Assembly: GCA_963691655.1 (NCBI GenBank)
Contig: OY829329.1
Location: 53,953,408-54,017,407, forward strand
Direction of reading: 5' to 3'
Source: Toxonevra muliebris
Lineage: Eukaryota; Arthropoda; Insecta; Diptera; Pallopteridae
Length of the DNA stretch: 64,000 bases
A program made the position numbers and the translations under genes. The notes below the pieces were generated by a model, which ran no database searches, was not told where the DNA came from, and worked only from the letters and a program-made list of their open reading frames with translations. This document shows positions 35,799 through 47,745 of this stretch, in pieces. The first letter of the stretch is position 1; each line of letters starts with the position of its first letter.

Positions 35799-38700
35799 TC
35801 ACTCTTCGTCACTATCACCGCTTGCTAAATCAAAATCAAAATCTTTGGATGAATTTTCTACTCTCAGTGTTTGATAAAAAGGTTTGTATTTTCGATCGAT
35901 AAATTGGATAAGCTGCATCAAATCGTTGTACTTATGTTTCGTAATGGGTCTTCCATTTGGATACAAAAGTAAAAGATCCGCTTCTTTATATTCTTCTTCT
36001 GTAAATTCTTTTTTCGCAATGTCAACATCACGGAGTATCTCGCCATCAAATGTCATAAATATGTGAAACGGCTGCTCTCGGTCGAGTTTGATCGCTCTAA
36101 TTTTCATCCAATTTATTTTGCTGTAATTTAAGTCTTGTTTTTGATTTACAATAAGCTTTTGTAAAACCTGTGATGAAAAGAAATCAGTCGATTGCATTTT
36201 TGTAATTTTAAAAAATGGTTCCTTTTTTTTGGTATTCTTAATAATGTCAATCCAGTGGTCCGGGGTGTTGACAGTTTTGTGCCGTTTGCGTTCTTTTTCT
36301 ATTAATACGAAATTGCGGTCACAGCTATTATAGCTATGACCAGACAGTAAGAACTTCTCCTCAATTAAATCAATGGAGCTGTTTGCCAAATAATGTTTCA
36401 AGAGAAGCGTAATTTTAATGTTGCGATTCTGGCCTTCGCATGGATCCGAGTATAGGATGACGTGCTTTACACATTCTGGAACGTGGTTTTGGAAATGCTT
36501 TCGCAAGCAAGATGCCACTTCTTGTCCTCCCCTAGCAGCTACATCTTCGGACCACATGTACATGTATGCTGAAATTACAGGGAAAATTATTATTAAGTTT
36601 GCTCCTTTAAATAATAATATTTATGAAAATCCAATTTCTTTTATAATCCGAATCAGTGCTGTCGAAGATACTCCGAAAGGTTTTCTGTTAAGTTATTTTC
36701 GTTTCTGTTTGTAAAATATTTTTTTGTTTGTTTTATTTGTCGATGTGTTAATACAAAAATTCAAAACTTCGTACTCCATTTTCAGAAGTTTTTGCTTGTC
36801 TTTGTGTTAATGTTTGTAATTTTTAACAAATGAAATAGCAGAAAAACCGCGTAAAAGCTTGCATATTTAATAAATATCAATAAATTAGTAATGAATTTTT
36901 ATATTTATTAGATTTTGAACTGAAAGAATTGTGGTGTGAAATTTTATATTTATTTATTTATTTTTTATTCATTTGTAATACAAAAACCCCAATAGGCCAA
37001 AAAATATATTACATACCAAGTATGTCCGAAACTTCAATTAAAATATGAAAATTTAAATTAAACGAAATTAACTGAGTTAGTTTAATTAGTTAAAACCCAT
37101 TCTAAAACTATTCAATACATCCCATCATCAAAAATATTTAAAGCAGATAACACTGTGCAGCACATTTTTCTAACGGAGAATCGGCCAACACTGGTCGACA
37201 GTACTGATGTAGAGTAACAAAACCCTAAAAGAGTTTTGCAAAGTTAGCTCGCTTTTAAAAGTTATAGACATTCAAAGTTTGCCTCTTGCAGCTTACTTTT
37301 TAAAAATTAAGTGCTCATTTTTTACTACTTCAGCGAAATAAGAACAAAAACATTATAGAGTTTTCCATATTAAGAAGTTTAAACAATCTATTACATGACT
37401 TTTGCAAAAAAAAAATAAGCAATAATACTAGTAACAAAAATGTATAGAATTTAATAATGTTTGGGTTTTAAAATTTTTGTTTTTATTATAAACAGAAAAT
37501 AGAACTGAAAAATACACTAAAACAGCTCAAATTTTAAAAGCGAGCTAACTTTTAAAAACCCTCTTAGGGTTTTGTTACTCTGGACCAGTACTACCAACCT
37601 GTGTTGGTAGCCGTTAGATTCCATGACCCTAAAATTGTTGCACAGTGTAATCTATGTAAAGGATTAATAAAAGTAAAATGAAGCCTATAACGACAGCAAA
37701 TATGAAAATATGTAAATACAAACAATGTTGGTCAAGAAATGCCATTAAAATGCTCAATGAGCTTACGCATGAATACCATATAGGAATTCGAAAAAGAACG
37801 CAATTCCCTAGGTAATTGATTCCAGTTCCTAGCTGTTCATACTAGAAACAATCGTTCAAATGAAGAGGTGAAGATTCTTGGGAATACAATTTGGACATTT
37901 CTAGTAGATCGCGAAAATATGAAATTTGTTACTAAATATTCAGGAACTTGATTTTTAATAATTTTATAAAAGTATAAAAGCAATCTGTATTTAATGAAAG
38001 AATGAAATGAGCAATTAAGTATTCTAATCGAACTATTCGATTTAATAAATGCTTTAAAAGAAAAAATGTTTTCTAAACTGGAAAAATTGTTTAAGTCTAT
38101 TTTAAGTTTCCTACATAGCAGTGCAGCGGCTAACAGAATTATTTATCAATTGAATCTAATAAAAGACAAAAAACGAAAATAATTGCTTGTTAAGGCAGTT
38201 TGAGTTGGTTCAAAAATACCACAAATAACATCCTATTTTTTATATCCGGTTTTGAGAAGAAAGAAGACAAGTTTATTTTAGTTTTATTAATCTTTATTTT
38301 TTATAATTATTTACCAATGTAAATACTTAATATTGTACTGTTTTTTTCCAAAGAAAAAATATTTTGTTTTTATATGAATTCGTGTATTTTTTCAGTATGA
38401 CTAAATTATATATTAGTGGAACTGTTTGCAATTATCTAAGTAGGTAATACTTATTGAAATACTTTTAAGACATTTTGAAAAATTCCTCTCCTGTAAAGCA
38501 AAATCCTCCGATCGAAAGAAAAAACTCCCCCCTTACAATTTTCAAAACGACAGCACTGATCCGAATCCGAGGTCATAATTGAAAAATTAGAAACTTTATA
38601 TTTTTGCAATAAAAATTACTAAAAAAAAAATGGGTGAAGGAAGCAATATTTCGTGGTGAACGGAATGTACAGGGGTAAAAACACCCTCTTATTCCGCATA

Positions 38701-41156
38701 TGAGGTCAAAATTTTCTCCATACAATAACAGAATTGGATTTACATTACACATACTAAAATACACATACCTTGATTTGAAATCTCATTAACAATACATAGA
38801 TTGTAGGTAGCAAGTTGGCGCTTGTAGAATGCGATACTAGTTGTCACTGACGGTGTTTCGAGTACTTTCTGGAAGCTAAACGTTAGAACTATCGTATCTT
38901 CATTAGCATTTACGATGTCGCGTTCAAACTCTGCATGAATTTTTTTCCTCAAGTCGTCGTGTTCTTCTTGCATATTTTCAAATTTTATTCTTTCTTCGTT
39001 TGACAGATCCTCGTTGTCTAAATTCACTTTTATCATATCGCAGGTTTTACATGTGTCCGTGTGTCGTTTTTTAAAACTCAAATTGAATTCATAGTTGAAA
39101 ATGTGTCGAAACATATGCTCGGATACTAAATCTACGTTCGTGGCTTCACAATCGTCTTTGTACATTCTGTACATTACTGCCAAATTTAAATTTGAATTTA
39201 AGTATTTCTTCTCGGAATCTGATCTACCATAATGTGATTCATACTTTGGAAATCGATTGATAAAATTTCGAACACCCTGCTTAAGTGTCTCGCTAATCCG
39301 ATTGGCTGGGGGCCCTTTTCCTCTTTTTTCTAATGCGTGGGGATTCGATTCAGCCGATTTTACTGCTCGACACATTGAAGAGGCAGTGATCTGGTAGCAT
39401 CCCAGCATGAATGATCTACATACTTCTTGCTTAATGCCATTGCTGTCTGTTAAAAAATATTTGTAATTAAATTCTTTACTCTTTCTTGGAATAATCGGCA
39501 AGAAGGGATCTCTTTTAGATGCAATTGGTGTTTTTTTAATCGATGCCCGGATCAGTAAAGTTTTTTGACTTTTGTTTGATTGTTCATAGTAAGTCGAAAA
39601 TATTTCATGTTGGCGAGCAATGCTAATTTTTCTGGAGCAGTAAGTTTTACATTTGCAAATACTTTGCGGAATGAATTTTTTTCCTGGAATAATTTTTCCT
39701 GTTTTAGTAATACGTTCGCGGCCACGTTCCACATTTTCTTGTGCGATGAATTTTTTATGCATATGTGGTTGCAACTTACGCCTCCGTGCAATTTTCTTTC
39801 CTTGCGGCTCGGATTCTGAAGCATATGTAATATAGCAACAATTAAATCAACATTTTTAAAAAATTTGTTTCCAAAATTTTTTTAAAATACTTGCTAAACT
39901 AATTTTTATCAATAACGCAGTGCCACAGAAAAAAAAAATAAATAAAATGCAAGAACTCGAATATACTTTTCTACATAATTCGGCCATGCTGAACACGATG
40001 GCGTTTTTCCCCCTATCCGTCAAAATTTCCTAAAAAATCGATTTGAAAAAAAATTTTTGCTGCTCAAGTTTTTTAGACATCTTTACCAATATTAAAGTAT
40101 ATGTATATTGATGTACAATTTGGTGGTTAGGAGCTCAATGGTTCCCATAATACATTTTCAATATTAAGCACATGTTCAAGCTGTATCTACAGTATACCGC
40201 CAAACCATTAGAAACACCACAAATTTCCTTTAATTTTTTCGGAAATACAGAGTTTTAACAGTTTTAAAAAGATTTTGCTAAACTTATTTTTCGAGAACTG
40301 TTTTCTGGTGGCAATTTGCGACCGATTTGTCAAGTAATAATGGAAAAATGTATTCTTACTGCGGAAAAATAAATTTTTTTTAAAAAATCCAAGGATTCGT
40401 TTTTGGGTAAAAAAAAGTTTTCGCTTTGACTTATAAAATTTTTTGATGTTTCTACACAATTGCATTTTCAGCTCACTTCATATGTGTGCCTCCAAGGAGC
40501 TACGTAGTTGAAAAGAGGCGACTCAAAAAACGTAATTTCTCCTTATTTTATTCGTACCAAAAATTCCTCCCCTGGAAAGCAAAATCAACCACTTGAAAGG
40601 AAAAAATTCATTCCCTTAAAATTTTTAAAACGACAGCACTGAGCCCGCAAACTTCTCGGGTTCCTTTCGTATGTCATTGCTGCAGAATTCGTGTACTTTT
40701 CAGAAACATTATATTTATATTAAATTTGAACGAATTTTTTGCTATTACATATTTCTTTAAACTTCAAAAATTTTAATTTAGTTGACTACATATTGGCAAG
40801 TTATCCTTGCACTTGTCACTTTTTATGTTTTATTGCCAAATGAGCACAATTAGTTTCACTCCCGATGATTATACGGATCCCAAAAAAATAATACACAAAG
40901 AAAACCGCAGACATTCACTCATACGTTTTTATACAACATGCATTTTCGGTGCGAATAGCCACTGCCTAAAGGCTAAATATTTACATAAATTGTGTTTGAA
41001 AATACCTTCAGCGCCCCAATCATTTTCGGAACAAGGAACTTCCTCAGCATCGATTGACAACTCAGGTTCTTCTTTTATTTCGATGGTGAAAGTAGTTACA
41101 CTATTTATCTCTTCTATTTCATCCTTGAAAGATAATTTTAATATTTTGTTGTCCAT
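35799..41156 (-). CDS. Transposase-derived DUF7869-like protein
   Basis: Three exons on the minus strand: 41156-41006, 39815-38769, 36568-35799. All junctions are GT-AG in phase 1 and give 655 residues. N-terminus: FTIEIKEEPELSID, then a basic patch KKIARRRK, a Cys cluster (CKCKTYC), and HTDTCKTCDMIKVNL. The core reads TFSFQKVLETP (about 362-372), YMWSEDVAARGGQEVASC (about 403-420), HVILYSDPCEGQNRN (Asp441) and GHSYNSCDRNF (Asp483). It ends with a YPNGRPITKHKYNDL block and an acidic tail. This layout is that of DUF7869/RNase-H-like transposase relatives common in insects and other animals. In relatives I recall, the first motif has Asp before the aromatic-Gln pair. Here it is Ser364, so catalysis is doubtful. 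The intact frame, the introns and the absence of TIRs suggest a host gene. The family assignment is from memory. Confidence 0.75.
37151..37647. mobile_element. Long-TIR MITE, family C copy 1 (497 bp)
   Basis: The ends are CACTGTGCAGCAC and GTTGCACAGTG. Imperfect TIRs extend about 110 bp inward, including TCTAACGG, GAGTAACAAAACCCTAA and AAAGTTAGCTCGCTTTTA. The copy at 54118-54550 matches throughout. It lies in the second intron of the transposase-derived gene. Terminal CACTGTG resembles Transib-type ends, but no 5-bp target duplication is visible, so the superfamily is open. Confidence 0.75.
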
Positions 41157-41266
41157 GTTGCATTTGTATTCAATTAATTAAATTGTTTTTTTATACAATC
41201 AAATAACTCTTTTTTTACATACTTCAAATCGTTTGTAAATAGCGATGACAAATCGCTCACAAATAA

Positions 41267-41274
41267 TATCGATA
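41267..41274. promoter_or_regulatory. DRE-like TATCGATA palindrome
   Basis: A perfect match to the Drosophila DNA replication-related element, 111 bp upstream of the start codon of the transposase-derived gene. DREs mark housekeeping promoters bound by DREF. A 7-of-8 match (AATCGATA, 42885-42892) precedes the next zinc-finger gene. Confidence 0.45.
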
Positions 41275-41484
41275 ACCTAGATAGGGATGCTACTTACCGG
41301 TAGGTAAAGGATGAACTGGATAGAAACGATTTAAAGTATAAATTTTTGTTTGAGTACCTAGAAATATGTGAAAACTAAGAAATACAAAGTTTTGAGCCAA
41401 GCAAAAGAAATTTATAGGTGACTCAAAGCGACTGAAATCGTAATAAACAACGATTTTTCCCCATTCTTTATTTTTTTCAAACCT

Positions 41485-41672
41485 GAATACCATTTATCAG
41501 CCTGCCTTGCCCAATTCATATTTTAAATAAATTCGGTGGTTTATTACCTATCTCAAATGTCCAAAATCATACAAATCTGAATACCATTTATCAGCCCGTC
41601 TTGCCCAATTCATATTTTAAATAAATTCGATGGTTTATTACCTATCAAAAATACCCAAAATCATAGAAATCG
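41485..41672. repeat. Tandem duplication, 2 x 94 bp
   Basis: GAATACCATTTATCAGCC through CAATTCATATTTTAAATAAA and GGTTTATTACCTATC is repeated at a period of 94 bp (units start at 41485 and 41579) with few differences. Confidence 0.8.
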
Positions 41673-42338
41673 GTCAACCAATAAATTTGATGTTAGTAAA
41701 AGGACTCATATTCTTTAAAAATACCATTTTACAAATTTAAAAAAAAGTCTGATCTATGACATTTGACAGCCATTTCCTATGGTAAATCAATGGCTGAATT
41801 TGAAAATGAATTCAAAAAAATTTAAAATTTAACAGTTTTCCTTATTTTCAATTCTGAAAAACAAGTGTTTTTACTTATATGCCAATATCGTCAATATTGT
41901 TAATTTTAAAGAACTTTATACCAAATGAAAGACAATTGAATTTCCTATAAACTCTTTATACTACACTTTCTACTCAAATTATTGGTTCTCATAAGTTCTA
42001 TATTTTCCAAACGATTTTAATAGACAGACGCTTGTTTTCTTTGAAATAGATTGAGATTCACAGTTTAATTAAAAATTTTTCTGAAATTGGGCAAAAAATT
42101 AAATCGTTAATAAATTCCTAAATCGTCCCTAATCCAGCCATAATTATACGTACTTTTCCTGCGGCTTTTGTTGTTGTTTTCCTATACAATTATCACTACT
42201 AGTTATACATAACTAGAAGCCAGTGTCTAATAAAACGCAGCTTGTATAAATATGGGTAAAGTAAAGCCGGAAACAGAATCGCTTACGGTGCAGTACATTG
42301 CTGTTCATACCCTCAAAGAAGGAGAGAGATTTAAGCCT

Positions 42339-42724
42339 GGAACCGAATGTGAAACTTGAAGTATGCAGCTGAAGCACAGAATGTAGCGTAGCAAACAATG
42401 GCAAACTGCGGCGAAGAAAACTGTAAACAGAATGTGTACCTCTGAAGCTCACGTTTGTGGAAATTGGAAAGTGCTTTAAATTGGAAACCAATTAATTTTT
42501 TGTACAAATTCTATAAATAATTCAGTGCATTCTTCTTTTACTTTTTTATTTTGACAATCAGTTGTTATGCTTGAAGCGCGACAAAGTTGAAAAGTTCTTA
42601 TTTTGCATTTTATCTTCAGCTTCAGCGGCAGCAACAACTACACATTCTGTTTGATTACAATGAAAATGTATACATTTTACTTTTGACAGATTGTTACTTC
42701 ACGTTTCAGCTTCACATTCTGTTC
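42339..42724. mobile_element. Possible small TIR element
   Basis: GGAACCGAATGTGAAACTTG at the left and TTCAGCTTCACATTCTGTTCC at the right are imperfect inverted repeats, and a further inverted pair (ACAGAATGTG / CACATTCTGT) lies inside. It has no coding capacity. It lies about 225 bp upstream of the zinc-finger start codon. Confidence 0.4.
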
Positions 42725-42948
42725 CTCACTTAAGAGAGTATAGTTGCCTAATTTAAAAGGGCCTTTCTTATTGAAAAATTTGGCAACTTTGATCACCTGA
42801 ACTATTGACAAATTGACAGCTGTTTTATCAGTCAGGGTTATTTATTTTTTCTTTCGATGAAGAGAAGTCTGTAAAACTTGCGGAAATCGATATAAACATA
42901 GTTAGTAAAAAAAAACACTAGTCAAAACTTACAATTATTCGCTTAGCA

Positions 42949-45900
42949 ATGAATGCTACAGAAAATTGTCGCGTGAAAGAGGAAAACGATAATGGCGAAT
43001 GCTACCCATTTGAAGAAATTGATGAGGGTGACAATTCGCAAATGGAAACTCAAGTAAAAATGGAGTGTTACTTGGAAGAGCTCAAAGTGGAAAGTAGTAT
43101 GCAACCAGCCAACGATGATAGTACAGGCGAGGATGATGCAGATAAACAATTCTACAATGAAGTGTACGAGATATACGAATTTGAAAACGAAGAAGATTAT
43201 CAAAAACATCAACAGCAAACCGAAATGGCCGACAACAGCAACGACGACCTTTTGAGTAAATTCAATAGCGATGATGACAGCAGTCCATTAGCAGAGGATA
43301 AATCCGATGAGGAAATAGACAATATGCTAGCATTGAATTCAGAAACGAATCTAACCGATCATGAAATGCATCCGGGCAAGAACGACGTCATCAGCGGTAG
43401 TTCCCTTCGCCGTATACTGCATAATCGTTCCATATGTGAAAAGTACATAGTGCGTCTCTGTCCAATTTGTGGCATTGAATATGAAAAACATGCAGCATGG
43501 CGTCAGCATCTCAGCACAGAACATCAATTAGGGAAACGTGAACACCTCAATATGGATTATATTAATACGAAAAAAGCGAGATGCAAACAATGCGATGCCG
43601 TTGTTAATTCAAAGAGTTTTTCCGCTTTGTTGCTGCACGAAATAAAACATTTGCCATATAGTAATTTTATAAAATGCCGAATATGCAACAAGCTCACATC
43701 GCATACCATGAGCATGAACTCGCATTTGAATCGCACCCATCCCAAAGAATTGCGTGGGCATGTGCGACATAGTAAAACATGTTGTCCATATTGTGACAAA
43801 CTCTTCGATTCCTGCAGACGTATGAAATATCATATAATTAATATCCATCAGAAATTGAACGATGCAAAAATTATATTTTTCTGTCCGAAATGTAGCATGG
43901 AATTCAATAATGACGAGTCTCAGTTGCGTCGACACTTGGCCTACGATCATGATTACAATACATTTGATAAGTTGAATTTTGATGTGATCACAAATACGAA
44001 TAGTTCTATAACGAAGTATCAGTGTCGTGAATGTAATGCGTTGTACAGGATTATGAATTTGAAACTTTTGCGCGAACACGCCATGAAACATTTAACTTCA
44101 ACGCAACGATTTAAATGCAAGTATTGTACTCGCATTTTTTCAGCAGAACAATCTATACGATTCCATATTTGCGATGAGTTGCGCGCAAGCCTAAAAGATG
44201 CCTCGAAAATGGCTACATGTAAGTAGATACTATGTACTAGATGAAACCTCGACTATCGGAATAAATACTGGGACTGTTAATTCCCGTTAACAAATTTATA
44301 ACCCAAAAAATTGCAATCAACAGAAGAATGATAGGTTCCAAATGTCTAGGTTAGGTTAGTCTATAAGGGTTGGATGTATTGGTTTTTGATCAACCTCAGA
44401 CGTCTAATAATTCTGATATTTTCTGAAATATCGAAATAGTATTGACCCAAATGAAAATTTATTTTGTTATTCAACGCTGGACTTGTTTGTATTTATTTAC
44501 GATGTTATAAACGGTGCTGTTGACTGTTCCTCCCTTCTCGAGCAAGTTACTTTTAATGTCCCGGCTAAAAATCATCGACGTTTATAAATTTTTTATAGAA
44601 CTAACTATTCTTTAAATTCTCCTATCGTTAGAGCTTTAATCGCACATTCTTCTGATTTAGATTTTTCTAGTTCTAAATCTATTTTTAAAGCTATTCTTAA
44701 TACCTGCTCCTTGTAATTAGTATCTTGTTGAATCATAACTAGCACCTTAATATCTAATTCTGTTCTTTAGTCTGTAAGAATTTTAGTTTGTCAGAATTTT
44801 AGTCTGTAATGCTTGGTTTTCACTATGTCATATTTGCCGTCAAAAAGAGAAAAAGAGAGAATTTCCCATATGAATTTGACATAATGAAAACCAGGCATAA
44901 GAATCTTGTATTCATAGACTTAATTAGTAAATAAAAATAAAAAATAAGATAACTAAGGAATAGGAGATCAATTCTACTTCAGCTTCGTCCTTGCAACTTC
45001 TACAGCAGCCTTTTTTAAATAGATCAAACCTACTTAGGCTTGAACAGTAAACTGTCCTGTTAGACACCTATCCTTTTTATATAAGATCTGTATAAAAATG
45101 GTGCATCCTTCAAGCGTTTTAAATCTCACTTAAGCCAGATTTTCTTAGTATTCCAGCGGGTATTCATTTTCGAACATTTATTGATTATGGCGAAGAATAA
45201 TATGTATTAATCAATAATTTACCGATAGCAAGGTGCATACCTAACGCTCGTATCTATACAGTTTTTCGCGGTAGTATACCGCTTTTTCAACTCTAAAACC
45301 GCATACCGCCTTTTTTACCAAAATACCGCGTTTATATTAAGAAAAAATCACAATGCGAAACGTGAAATAAGTAGAAACATTGAAGGCGATTCTTATCGTC
45401 AATTATAACTTGAAATATCCATGCGTTGATTTCTATAAATACCTCATAGCAAAGCCGGAATCGCTTCGTCAAATTTCTTCAAAGCACAAATTCAATACAA
45501 CTACAAAAGGAGATATGGAAATGGAGAACGAAGACGATTTAGATGATGGATAAATTGCTTTCCTGGTCAATTTTCATTGAAAAAAGTTGATTCCGCGAAA
45601 TATACAGTTTTTTTCAAATCGATTTACAGTTTTTTAAAAATTGTTGGTAGAAATATACAGTTTTTGGTCGGAAAAAAGATACGAGCGTTGTGCATACCAA
45701 ATCATGCACTCCTTCTATAGCTATATATTTAGTCTAAAAATTATACAAGAGTCTCAGGGAAAGGTAGGTGTTTTTTGTTCAAAAGTAACTTCACCACCAA
45801 CAATGCTAGCAATTTTTGACCTATCCATACAGATTTGGATTTACCCAGTTTGAGGGATAAAGCTTGCAATCCATAGTGGAATGAAGATGTAAAAGTGGTT

Positions 45901-47745
45901 CAATTTCAGAGAAAGATGAAAATATCTCTCTTTGAGTTCTTTGGATTGTAGCTATGGACTCAAAATATAAAAATCCCACAAGCGTAAATTAAGGCTTTTA
46001 ATGAGATCAATCAGGAAGTGAAGTGCTCTATTGATTTCCCAGTCTAGCTTAGGCTCTGTTAAGATGTTAAGAATATCTATTAAGGCCTCTGTTTAAAAAA
46101 GTTAGTGTTTTTATGTAATTCTTTTATTTATAAAGTTTTTTTTCTTCTTATTCTTACAGATGACATAAACGAAAAAACAGAAGGCTCATTTGATAACAAA
46201 TATTTAATTTGCCCTAAATGTGGTGAAGAATTTACCTCCAAAGATCAATTCTCCAAACACAATTGTACCGTCGATACCCTCATCACGACGATTGCATCTG
46301 CCAACGAAAGCATTGATCCTAGAATCACAAAAAAACTGCTAGAATTCGAGCAATTGGTTAAACACATTTGCCCTGCCTGCAATGTCGAATTCGAAAGTAT
46401 TAAAGAATGGCATGCCCATCTGAATAAAAAGCATAAGATGCATACGCTTCTTGGTTTACATATGCTGCAAGTGGAAGAGAACAAGGTCAAATGTTTCGAT
46501 TGCAATGTTTTGATGAAAAATGCTGCTGTGATCAGACGTTTGCATAGATTCCATCACTTACCCTATAAACCATATAAATGTAGATATTGCGGGGATGGTT
46601 TAGATAAATATGAAACTGTCTACAATCATGCCATTAAATGCCAATTCAATATAGTGACGGACAGCGTAAACCGCTATAAAGAACTAAATGATGAAGTCAC
46701 CGCAGAAAAACTTATAAAATTTGTATGCCCACTTTGCCCCGAGCTCAAATTCAACACATTATTTCAGTTCAACGCCCATTTTCGCATTGGGCATAAATCC
46801 TTTGAAGATTCGTTTGTAATACATGCAAATGGTTCAATGAATTGCAAGCAATGTGGAAAGAATTTCATCGATAGCGATACACGCCGAATGGTAAAACATC
46901 GTCTTTTTCACGTCGGTATACAGCCATACCATTGTCGTCAATGTCCTAGTGTGATGATGGATTTTTCAAAAATGAAGCAACACGTGGAATTTGAGCATTT
47001 GCGTCAAATAGAAGCAGAAGCAACTGTAAAGGTAGAGACAAGAGTAATTCCTAGCACAGCAACATCAGCTATATTGCCCAACAACAACACAGTGGCACAG
47101 CTATCTAAAGCACGCATGGCGTACTGTAGTGAAAAGTCACCAGTGCTGAATCAGTACAATGACTATATAACATATGCTTGTCCTGAATGTAACGAAGCAT
47201 TACCAACTCAAAACGACTGGCATATTCATATAAACACTAAGCATGATTTCTTCGATGAGCAGAAAATGAATATTGAAATATCGTCGGATGGCACTAAAAA
47301 ATGCAAAGAGTGCGATGTAAAGATCAGCGGAGGCAATCTCCACGAGCAACGTCATAAATTAACCCATATGCCATACAAGTCATTTATTTGTGCACTCTGT
47401 TATCATCGTGCAAACACGCTGGGAGTACTCTTCCAGCACATACGACGACGTCACTTTACAGCCGGAAGTTTTAAATGTGTTTTATGTCCGCTTGTGCTAA
47501 ACACTTCTTACGAACAATGCGAACATATTAAAACCCATAATCCCAAAGAATGGCCCGAAACTATTTGTCGAATTTGCTATCGGAATTTCAGTTCACGATC
47601 TTCGGTGGCTGCACACATGGAAACTCATGATGCTGAACGAAGGCGATATAAGTGTAATTATTGTGATCGTCAGTTCTTAAACTCAAGTGAGAATAAGAGA
47701 CATCAATTACGAAATCATCATACGGAGGAGGCTATTTTAACATAA
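42949..47745 (+). CDS. C2H2 zinc-finger protein, about 20 fingers
   Basis: Exon 1 is 42949-44218 (donor ACAT|GTAAGTAG); exon 2 is 46160-47745 (acceptor TTCTTACAG). Both are in phase 1, joining to 951 residues. The N-terminal about 150 residues are acidic (VKEENDNGE, QVKMECYLEELKVES). Exon 1 carries seven C2H2 units (RLCPICGIEY ... FKCKYCTRIF). Exon 2 carries about 13 (LICPKCGEEF ... YKCNYCDRQF). The unit YACPECNEALPTQNDW / HDFFDEQKM / KKCKECDVKI / HKLTHMPYKSFICALC is the same module as in the gene at 25113-27035. If the 1.9-kb intron is retained, translation stops six bases after the donor and gives a 425-residue, seven-finger protein. The gene is probably a nuclear DNA-binding factor. Exon 2 could belong to a separate gene, but the matched phase and lack of a start favour one gene. 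Confidence 0.85.
44809..44898. mobile_element. Short hairpin MITE, 90 bp
   Basis: ATGCTTGGTTTTCACTATGT and ACATAATGAAAACCAGGCAT are near-perfect inverted ends around a purine-rich core, inside the intron of the zinc-finger gene. Confidence 0.6.
45380..45553 (+). pseudogene. Possible hAT transposase C-terminal remnant
   Basis: A 57-codon open stretch ending at a stop reads LKAILIVNYNLKYPCVDFYK ... AKPESLRQISS, then an acidic tail. NYN plus DFYxxL plus the acidic end resembles C-terminal sequence of some hAT-like transposases. The family call is weak. It lies in the zinc-finger gene's intron, with no coding continuation upstream. Confidence 0.3.

Noticed and set aside
43609..44091. 160-codon minus-strand frame
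   Set aside because: It is antisense to C2H2 finger coding sequence; a shadow frame.
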